From Aurifilum marmelostoma (taxonomy: Eukaryota > Ascomycota > Sordariomycetes > Diaporthales > Cryphonectriaceae), in the NCBI GenBank assembly GCA_027559495.1, contig JAMXSV010000024.1, forward strand, positions 1,612,001-1,676,000: a DNA stretch of 64,000 nt. Reading direction: 5' to 3'. Both the position numbers and the translations under genes were made by a program. How positions within the stretch are numbered: the first letter of the stretch is position 1; every line of letters starts with the position of its first letter. This document shows positions 56,286-64,000 of the stretch, one piece after another. The notes under the pieces are model-generated. The model searched no databases. It was not told the origin of the DNA and saw nothing but the letters and a program-made list of their open reading frames with translations.

Positions 56286-57352
56286 TTACAAGTTCTCCAT
56301 CAGGCTCCGCCGCACCTTGACGTTGACCACGCCGCCCACACCATAGGCAGGTACTATCCTGCAGAGTCTCGCCAGGACAGAGATGGACCAGTTCTTCTTG
56401 ACCTGGGCCCAGCGCTCGCTCCAGGCCGGGAGACCGGTCGCCTGGGACCTGGGCCGGTTGTACAGGTCGAGGCCGAGGAGGTGGACGGGGGTGGAGAGGA
56501 CCTGGACGAGGGCCGGGGCGGCGAACTGGACGACGGTCTGGCCGCTGACCCTCCTGCTCAGCTCGTCGCCCATGTAGGCGGAGACGGCCGGGCCGAGGAG
56601 CATGGGGACGTTGAAGCTGGCAAAGATGGTCATGCAGTCGCGGGCGGTGAAGAGGGCGTAGCTGGCGGCGGGGACCCTGCGCACGGCCTGGCCGACGGGG
56701 CCGAACATGCGGGCGTAGACCTGGTCCTTGTAGATGCCCATGACGATGTTGGCGGTGGACGAGGAGGCGAACTTGGCCGTGCCCGAGGTGACGTGCGCGG
56801 CGGGCCTGTTGGTCACGGTCGAGGTGGTGGTGTCGAGGACGTTGGCGGTCAGGTACGTGCCGCCGTAGACGGCGAAGATGAGCGCCACGGGCTTGGAGAA
56901 GAGCATCGTGTGGGGGCGCAGGAGGAGGGAGCGCAGCGAGTTGCGGACAGAGGTGAAGAGGGGCGCACGGCCGGATGCGTTTTCCATGATCGAGCTGGGC
57001 CACGGCTACGTGTCAGTCGGGATAAGCAGACACGAAGCACACGCACGCACGCGCGCACGCACACAGACACCATGACGAGCCTGGCTCTCGGAAGAGGGGG
57101 GAGAAGTGGAGGGGGACGAAGGACAGCTCACCGGTCGATGATGGAAATCAGCGGCGCGACCAGCGATGCTGCCGCGGATGCGCTCGCAACGTCTGCGCCC
57201 AGGCGCAGCAGGAGGTTTCTGGTGTTCCACTTGGAGTCGGTCTTGGAGACGGCTTCTTTCCTCTCGAGAGAGGTCTGAGGAAGCGGGAGGGCTGCCTTGG
57301 CCTCCAGCTGGGACACCGGACCGCCGGCCTTGCCCGTATCTTGGTCTCGCAT
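56286..57352 (-). CDS. Conserved fungal membrane protein of unknown function, probably mitochondrial
   Basis: Exons 57352-57132 and 56994-56286 give 309 residues; the 136-nt intron (GTGAGC...CCAG) contains CG/TG-rich repeats. The joined sequence ASLVAPLISIIDRSIMENASG reads across the junction. Features: RNTRNLLLRLGADV-type N-terminus, then hydrophobic segments VALIFAVYGGTYLTANVL and ASYALFTARDCMTIFASFNV, further ones around LLGPAVSAYM and VVQFAAPALVQVL, and the conserved end ARLCRIVPAYGVGGVVNVKVRRSL. The alternation of basic loops and medium-hydrophobic helices resembles mitochondrial carrier-like proteins, but no carrier signature (PxDxxK/R) is present. I recall it only as a fungal sequence orphan and assign no transport substrate. 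Confidence 0.85.
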
Positions 57353-59350
57353 CTTGGGACCTTGTCTCGGAAGCTGATATAGGCGGTTGGAGCTGGGCGC
57401 GTCTCTCTCGCGGGTATGCGACCGACCAACGAGGAGGGACAGGAAGAAGAAAGAGGTCTCTGCTATGAGATATAAGGCGTGATCGAGTAAACGAAGAGAT
57501 GAAGGAGGGAGAGGAGAGAGAGAGAAAGAGAGAGAGAGAAGTATCAAAACCCTACTTCAGGTCTTGTCCATGCTAGGCCAATTCACGACGGAATTGAGGA
57601 GATGACCTCTGCTTTTTCCCACGAGAAAGAAGAGGTTTTTTGAGAGCCCAGAACAACAGCTTGCGATGGCAGGTCAGGGCACCGCCGTTGTCATGGCAAG
57701 CGAGAGGAGGAAGATGTCCAAGAAATAAACGAGAGGATGAGAGGTCAAGTCTGACTTCAGCTGGACTGCACGGTATGTAGCCGCCGGCATCGAAAATTCA
57801 AAAAAAGAGCAGACGTACGATGTTGCTCACCCTGGTTCCACCCGAAGTCGGAGGCAGACGGGTTGACACGGTAGGTTCTAGGGTCTCTGATAGGGCGTGC
57901 CGGGGGCCCTGTAGCGGGGTTGGTAGGTACCACACTATGTAGTTACCCCCCAACTCTGGGGGATCTACAGGGGTGGGCCGTCATCCTGTTCAAGCACTCC
58001 TTCATTCGTCCCTCTGCTTATCACCTATCAATACTACTGTGTACTATGTTTTGCGCGTGTGTGTGTGTGTGTGTGCGTGTGTGCGTGTGTGCTCTCTCGA
58101 GTGCTTCCTCTATCAATTCACTGCTCTCTCGCTGCTCTGGACGAAGCCTTTTCTCTCTTCCATTCCAATATCCCAAACCAAATGATGATTACATGACAAA
58201 TACTATGTACATAATAGAGATATACTTTTCATCTTCACATGCTCACATGCCTCCATGTCTCACTTTTTTTTTTTCTTCTCTTTTCCCCTCTGAAGGAGCC
58301 AGGTGGACCATTCCTCATGCCAACAAAACCAGGCCCTTGCGTGCTTGCATGGAGCTCCGCCGCCAGGGAGGGGACAACGACGAGCAATTTTACTCGTCCT
58401 GCTCCTGCGCCTGCAATGTCCGTCCATACAGACACGAGAAAAAAAGCGAAAAATATGAGTTGTGATATATCATCGACCATTCTATACCGCCGTGACACGA
58501 GCGACTGACTCGAAAACCTCTGATGATTTGAGGGTCAACTGATACAAGAGGTGCAGTAAATATACTCGGCGCAAAGGTGGATCTGTGCGGAGAGAGACGG
58601 AGGGCGTCGTCAGGTTTCGAGTCAATCCTTCTGCTCAAAGTTGAATCACACCAGCTTTGAGTTTTGTTCCAATTTTTCTCTCTCTCTTCCTCCCCCTCTT
58701 CTTCTCTTGTTCAATGGTCTTCTTCTGGTGAAATCGTGCTAGACCGCAGTGTCCCCGGCACTTGCCCACCTGACGATGCCTCGATGCAAGGCTGATGATC
58801 ATTGCTGAGTTGTTCAGAGGGGCCGCGCACAACCGCTGGGAGAGAGAGAGAGAGAGAGGTCCACCACTATGCCGAGATGGGTGCTGTATGCAGCCACCAT
58901 GGCACATAGTGTAGTGAACATCGATGGCCCCTCTCCCTCTTTTGCTTCTTCGCGACAGGAGGGACCCTGGGAAAACCCACAGCAGGCACATGGGTCAACC
59001 GCGATCGCGGCGAACGCGGCCACAGCGGTTGGTTGGTCCAGATTGTCTTGCTCTATTTTCAACTTGGTCGTCGATCTCTTTGGGCGTCTTTTCACCGAAT
59101 GAGCGTTTTGTGTCGCCCTCTTGTCTCTCTTTTTCTCTCTCTCTCTCTCTCACAGACATACACTGATGAGAATTTACATTCGTGTCCTCACTATACGTAC
59201 ATGCAGTACAGTCCAAGCTCTGACCACTCTGACCGTGCTTCCTCTGTGTTTCTCTGAGCCATTTTCATTTCTTTTCCCTTTCTCTTTTGCTTCTCCCCTG
59301 GCCCCCCCCCCCCCCTTCTTCTTCTTTAAGCCCACTCCTGCCGTATCATC
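57353..59350. promoter_or_regulatory. Divergent intergenic region, orphan membrane gene / MscL
   Basis: 2.0 kb upstream of both genes. Contains a GT repeat (58056-58091), a GA tract (58839-58857), a CT repeat (59131-59151) and a C14 run (59302-59315) only 35 nt before the MscL ATG. No frame is convincing. Confidence 0.55.
59302..59315. repeat. C14 homopolymer in the presumed MscL leader
   Basis: Fourteen consecutive C followed by CTT repeats, ending 35 nt upstream of the start codon. If transcribed it would place a poly-C tract in the 5' UTR. Confidence 0.85.
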
Positions 59351-60466
59351 ATGAGCAGGTTAAGTATCCCACGGCTCATTGACGTCCAGGAAGAGGAGTC
59401 CCTAATCGAGTACGGCACTCGCAAGACGCGCCGCATGATCGATGGCTTCATGGACTTTGCGACCCAAGGTAACATTCTCGAAATCGCTTTCGGTTTAATG
59501 TAAGTCATATCAAGGTAGTTGTTTGTCTCTTGTATCTTTTTTTTTCTTTTTCTTCTCTTCTTCTTTCATTGCGTTTTGTTGGTCCAATGCAATCCGGGAA
59601 TAGAAAGGTGAACACAGAGACGAGATGTCTTGTAATTACCCACGGTTCACCGACAGCCACTACCACCTCAAGAGAAACCACCCCCCCCCCCACCCAACAG
59701 CAAAGCTAACCACACCTTCCGGACAGCCTCGCCCAAGCCTTCACCACGGTCGTGACCTCTTTCGTCAGCGACATCTTGCTACCCCCCCTGTCCGTCCTCT
59801 TCCCGCTCAACGCCAACCTGGACCTCAAGTTCGCCGTCCTGCAGCCCGGCCCAAACTACATCCGCTGGGCCGGGTACACCACCATCCAGCAGGCCCAGGA
59901 CGACGGCGCTGTGATCATGGCCTGTGAGTTCTGTTCTACGCGTCTTTCCCCCCTTCTCTGTGTCGGGCAAGGGAGTCGCCACCACAGCAGCAGCAGCAGC
60001 AGCAGCATGCTGTGTGCTCTACGCCGACGGATCCACCATTGACTAACAAGAGACACGACGCGTTCTCGCGTTGCTTGCTCTCTCCCTCCAACAGACGGCG
60101 TCTTTCTCAACAAGACAATTAATTTCGTCGGCCTGGGCCTGGCCCTGTACAGCCTCGCCACCTTCTACGAGTACCTCAGCAGCGACCCCATCGTCAAGCG
60201 TACCGTAAAGTGTCCTTATTGCAAGAAACACATCAACGAAAAGGTCCGTCACGCCTTTATTTCTCGTGGTTTCTTTTTTTTTTGGGGGGGGGAGGTTGGC
60301 TTGATTATCTATCCTCCTACCTCATGGCTTGCTTTGCTGGACCCTGGAGCTAATTTTCTGTTTTCTTTTCTTGTCTCCGCAGGCTAAAAGATGTGTCAAC
60401 TGCACAAGCTGGTTAGATGGAAGAGAAGAACGAGCGCAGTCTGTCCAGAACCTCATGTCACCGTGA
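59351..60466 (+). CDS. MscL-type large-conductance mechanosensitive channel with zinc-ribbon tail
   Basis: Four exons, 59351-59499, 59727-59923, 60095-60243 and 60383-60466, encode 192 residues. Homologous to bacterial MscL, the tension-gated safety valve against hypo-osmotic shock. An N-terminal charged helix (EYGTRKTRRMIDGFMDFATQ) precedes GNILEIAFGLILAQAFTTVV and SFVSDILLPPLSVLF, which match the conserved TM1 pore helix with its small-residue face and the ...DIxxPPL... ending. A periplasm-equivalent loop follows, then TM2 (YGVFLNKTINFVGLGLALYS). The tail has CPYC and CVNC separated by 11 residues, a zinc-ribbon-like pair absent from bacterial MscL. Introns 59500-59726 (GTAAGT, branch AGCTAAC), 59924-60094 (GTGAGT) and 60244-60382 (GTCCGT) sit within the membrane core and the ribbon, so the gene is eukaryotic in structure and not contamination. 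Location (plasma or organelle membrane) is unknown. Confidence 0.92.
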
Positions 60467-60881
60467 CAGCCTCAATAGACTATGGAGTGCTCGGCGTGTT
60501 GCACGTCCTGTACGGTCTTTGTGTGCTCTCCTGTACACTTCACAACATCATTTTTAACATAGCGAATAAGAAGAGTTATGGTTGTTTTTATTCCTCAGAT
60601 ACTGCATGCCTCTTTCGAATCATCATGAGTCCTGATTTCCGATTGCACGTGTTCCACATGCTCTACATGTATAGTCCAACATCATTCGTCTGCAGTCGGA
60701 TGCATCCTTTTCCGGCATTTCCCATCCCGTCCTTCTTGACGAAAGGTAGACATTATATGTACACAAAATGGGGGTTCAGAAGAAGCAGAAAAGAAGAAGA
60801 GAAAACCCTTGAAGCCGGTCCCGTGTCTTCTCTCTCAAAGAGCAATTGGCGGAGACAGCACGTAGAAACTCCCATGAAATC

Positions 60882-60914
<33 letters not shown>

Positions 60915-61051
60915 CACACACAACCACTCCTCTTTGTATCCCTTGGAACAGCGCAAAAACATGAAAGAAGAAAAATCGCAAATGCTCTGCAACGCCACCA
61001 ATGGAACTTCTTACGAACCTCGACGCAACCTCCACCCGCCAAAGATTCCTC
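60467..61051. other. Convergent 3' intergenic region
   Basis: 585 bp between MscL and the Msb1-like gene, with the alternating purine-pyrimidine palindrome described separately. No coding signal beyond a chance 237-codon frame. Confidence 0.6.
60881..60922. repeat. Alternating purine-pyrimidine tract with a perfect palindrome
   Basis: 42 bp of GT repeat passing through CGCGC into CA repeat, strictly alternating purine and pyrimidine. The part from 60899 to 60922 is a perfect 24-bp palindrome. Such sequence favours Z-DNA and cruciform structures. Confidence 0.85.
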
Positions 61052-63617
61052 TCACTCCGATGACTCCCGCCTGGTTCCGTTGTTGCCTTTCAACAGCGCC
61101 CTGAGGCTTACAATCTCTCTCCTGAGTCTCGCATTCTCCTTCTTGACGTAGGCCGTCTCCTCGCTCGTGTCCTTGAGCTTCGCGATGAGCTCCTCCCTGT
61201 CCTCCCGGCCCTTGCCGCGGATGGCCTTGACGATCTTGCCCAGCTCTGTGTTGAACTTCTCGTACAGCAGCTCGTTTTCGGCCGTTGCCTCCTTGTACAG
61301 CTGGTCGATCGCCTTCACCTTGGCCTCGCTCGCCTTGATCGTCGCCTCCATGTCCTCCTGGATGGTCTTCTGCCGCTCGTCTAGCTCCCGGAGCACCTCC
61401 GGGATCCGGTCTTCCAGCGCCTTGACCGACGCCGAGAGCTTGCGGACATCTTGTGTGTTGGAACGAGGCATCATGGTGTTGACGCGTGCCATGTCTGCCG
61501 AGATGCGCGAGAGCTCTGACTTGAGATTGGAGTCGACATCTTCCACGGCCTTCTTCTCCGTCTGCAGGCGTTCTCTGAGCTTCTGCGGCGATTGTAACCG
61601 CAGTTTCCCGGTCGGAGACTTCCCGGCTGACTTGTTAGATTCAGGGGCCGTGGGCGTAAATGCACCAGCTAATGGCAGTCGGGTAGGTTTGAGGGCCGGT
61701 ATGCTTGACGAAGACAACGTCTTTGCATGCTTTCGTACTTTTAGTGAACCACCCGGCGATGGAGCCTGGGGAGTGGTGAATATATTCTGTAAAGGCTCGC
61801 CCGCAGCAGTTATCTTGGGCCGGGGAGACCGTAGGCTGCGTGTCGTTTGAGGCGTCATCGGAAGTCTGGTTGTTGGCGGTGGCGTCGTTTGTCCCTTGGG
61901 CGACGAGCTCTTGGGAAGCTTCGAAGTCACAGGAACAGGGATGCGAGGTGACGAGTTGAACTTTTCCGATGTTTGCTTGGCGATGTTTAAAGGTAGTGGA
62001 GCCGGCTCTTCCTCTGGGGTGATGGCCTTCTCAGCTACCTGCGCAGGTGTCTTCTTTGTGATGTTAAGGGGTACGGGCGGATCAACAGGCGCTGGCTCCC
62101 GCGGAAGTGGTGCTGCTGCACGTAGGGGAGCCGGCGGCTCAAAGGGCGAGGGCTGATCATCATCCAGGGTGACCGTCTCCATGAGGTTTTTGAGATCGGA
62201 CAGAGAGCTGCGGCGCTTCTTCTTGAGGGGCTTAGGCGGTTCGATAACTTCCACCTCTGGCTCGCCGATCGTCTCGAGACGGTGCGAGCTGCACGGTCGA
62301 TGTACGCTCTGGGGGCGGGTGCTCAAGTCATCAAACGCACCAGCGACACGCGGCCTATCGCGTGAGGCTGGCCGTCTCAGCTTATTCGGCATCGAAGAGA
62401 CGCCCGTCTCGATCGAATGAGATCGGCCTATCCCAGACCTTCCCCAGCTTGAGCTCTCACCAGCCGATCCGTTTCGCCCGTGCTTGCTCAAGGTGCGCCA
62501 TACTGAAGAGCGGTCCCCGTCGTTTTTGCTATTTGACCTCAGGAGGTTGTCAAACCCAAATTTCCTCCGCAGCGACGAAGTGTTGGAGTTTAGAGATCCC
62601 GTCCCTGACTTGTAGTCTCGCGTCCTTGAGTTCCAGGACCCGTGAGCGGAGCTGCGGTCGGAGAAGCTGGTGAGCATGGCAAGAGGGTCCTCAAAGATGC
62701 GTTCACAGTCTTCGACAAGCCTGTCGAGCAGGTTGATATAGTTATGAGCGCTCCCGTCGTCGACCAGGAGCTCCGCAAAGGCAAGGGTCAGCGCTCCGCG
62801 GTCACCGTCGTTGCTGCACCCTTCGAGCAAGCTCGCAAGCAGCTTGATGAGGGCCGTGAATGCCCTGCGGTTCTGAGGTGCCATCTCGTTGAAGAGAAAC
62901 CGCACAAAGTCGCCGAACTCACCAGGTACCCTGCGACCTGCTCGCTCAAGGAGCAGATTGAGGTGCCTGGGCGACATCACGTCTCCCATCTGCTCCTGCC
63001 ACGCAATGCGCACAAATTTCTCAAAGGCCACAAAGATGGTCTCGGAGGTGACGTCGGAAGAAGCTTCCAAGTCATATGGGCTCTCCATGAGCCGGTTGTA
63101 CAGGTCATTGACCGCAAGCTCGTCGACCGAGGACCTGTTCATCAGCAGACGCGCAGTGAAGTGACCCTTGCGGGACTGCAGGCATGCGACGTATCCGGTG
63201 AAGGTCTGCTCGAGGCGAACCAGCGGGTTCTCAGGTCGGTCCTCCTCGAGACCGATCGGCACAGTATCTTGGCTGGTACGGCTCCTGATTGAGCTCACCA
63301 GGGACTCCTTGGATACTGCTGCCCGGCTGATATTTGGAGGCGGACCGAGCAGGACCTCCTTCTGCTTGGGTCCAGGGCTTGTTGAGGTGATGTCGGGCGT
63401 GCTGCCGCCAAGGAAGCTCGACAGCATCTTGACGGGAGACGTGCTGAACAGCGACCTCGTCTTCTCCGCCCTTGATGCGTTGAAGCTGAGATTTCGTCCG
63501 ATCTTCGTGTAGTAAGAAACTAATGCAGGCGCGATGTGGGGATTGGCAACGTTGAACTGAGTGCTCAGCAGTTGGATGACTGCGTGGTGTTGTTCCATGG
63601 TCAGCGGCCGGCCGCGT

Positions 63618-63666
<49 letters not shown>

Positions 63667-64000
63667 GAGGAAAAGCGACCTACTTCGTCTGGAGAGTGTG
63701 GGAACAAAATCTTCCAGAGCCACATCATCCGTATACTGCTTGCCGTGCAGACCAAGCGTGGTCATTCGTACACGTCTCAGGTCCCCACCCCTGACCTCAG
63801 TCACGATCTCGACACCATAGTGTCCGACCGGGTGTCCCTTAGTGCCCTTCTCGTTGTCGACCACGATGCGGATCGGTGCAGGTTCTCTGCGGCCTCCGAC
63901 GAGCTGCTCTGCTGCCTCCTGAAACACCGCAGCGTGCATGCCCAGCAGGCTGTCGGGCATCTTCACGGATCTCAGCGTCCACGTTGGAGACTCGCGCTCC
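61052..64000 (-). CDS. MSB1: Msb1/Mug8-like polarity protein, 5' end beyond the window
   Basis: Partial gene: exon 63579-61052 and an upstream exon from 63684 open to the right edge; the 104-nt intron (63580-63683; GTAGGT, branch GCTGACC) contains a CT repeat. Removing it joins VPTLSRR to IIQLLSTQFNVANPHI in frame. The visible part has a RhoGAP-related helical Msb1 domain (LLGMHAAVFQEAAEQLV; PHLAP-like PHIAPALVSYYTKIG; HLNLLLERAGRRVPGEFGDF; FNEMAPQNRRAFTALIKLLA), then Ser/Pro-rich disorder and a C-terminal coiled coil from about 61600 to the end (LSASVKALEDRIPEVLREL). In yeast Msb1 works with Cdc42 and Rho1 in polarity establishment. Family call rests on the N-terminal domain. The tail is typical of filamentous fungi. 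Confidence 0.85.
63621..63660. repeat. GA/CT microsatellite inside the Msb1-like intron
   Basis: About 20 GA units on the plus strand, forming most of the polypyrimidine region of the intron as transcribed from the minus strand, upstream of branch and acceptor. Confidence 0.9.

Noticed and set aside
56481..57278. 265-codon open frame on the plus strand, Gly/Asp/Glu-rich
   Set aside because: It is the shadow of the orphan membrane protein gene and crosses that gene's exon, intron and exon; its composition simply mirrors the Ala/Thr/Pro-rich opposite strand.
60391..61104. 237-codon plus-strand frame containing a poly-Cys/Val stretch
   Set aside because: It overlaps the last MscL exon in another frame, and the poly-Cys/Val comes from the GT repeat. 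No domain, splice context or plausible start.
1..64000. CRISPR array, rRNA, complete tRNA or intact transposon
   Set aside because: No spaced direct repeats, no 5S or large rRNA landmarks, no foldable tRNA, and no transposase or reverse-transcriptase frame were found by eye on either strand; the CENP-B-like gene lacks a DDE domain.

Overview
The window is nuclear DNA of a filamentous ascomycete, most probably a Sordariomycete. The case rests on short introns (about 60-300 nt) with GT..AG ends and CTAAC/CTGAC branch sites 10-25 nt before the acceptor, on gene families typical of Pezizomycotina, and on compact genes with frequent head-to-head pairs. I find 17 protein-coding genes and no rRNA, convincing tRNA, transposon or CRISPR array. 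Exon structures were derived by hand from reading frame, splice signals and family conservation.

Layout. 1-4024: no gene. 4025-7434 (-): mitochondrial Lon protease. 8381-8911 (+): small charged conserved protein. 9281-10006 (-): RRG7-like mitochondrial nuclease-fold protein, head-to-head with MED21 (10286-10769, +). 11171-12108 (-): SDT1-type pyrimidine 5'-nucleotidase. 12797-15696 (+): long disordered protein with two frame breaks. 16439-18090 (-): bystin/Enp1, head-to-head with HGH1 (18575-19919, +). 20482-22011 (-): salicylate-hydroxylase-like FAD monooxygenase with one frame break. 24690-28889 (+): CSC1/OSCA-type osmosensitive channel. 29779-30181 (-): CYSTM Cys-rich tail protein with one frame break. 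31012-32838 (-): Rrn5-like Pol I factor, head-to-head with the mitochondrial helicase Irc3 (33232-35358, +). 35359-44495: a 9.1-kb stretch without a recognisable gene. 44496-46975 (+): Bem1. 48705-50217 (-): CENP-B/ABP1-like DNA-binding protein with one frame break. 51430-53205 (-): Thp3, divergent from Vps36 (53772-55905, +; one frame break). 56286-57352 (-): conserved orphan membrane protein. 59351-60466 (+): an MscL-type mechanosensitive channel. 61052 to the right edge (-): Msb1-like polarity protein, 5' end missing.

Functional themes. Mitochondrial upkeep (Lon, RRG7, Irc3), ribosome production and translation (Enp1, Hgh1, Rrn5), cell polarity (Bem1, Msb1) and membrane tension or osmotic stress (CSC1, MscL) recur, but the genes are not arranged as a metabolic cluster. 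The most unusual gene is MscL: a bacterial-type channel carried on four exons, with a predicted two-CxxC zinc-ribbon tail.

A second notable pattern concerns sequence quality or mutation. Five genes carry in total six frame breaks. Each is repaired by one base fewer, and five of the six lie exactly at, or are best explained by, a G or C run of 5-8 bases. The non-coding DNA also holds about fifteen G or C runs of 10-16 bases. Either the assembly over-counts G/C homopolymers or this genome is prone to G/C-tract slippage. Until that is settled these genes should not be called pseudogenes.
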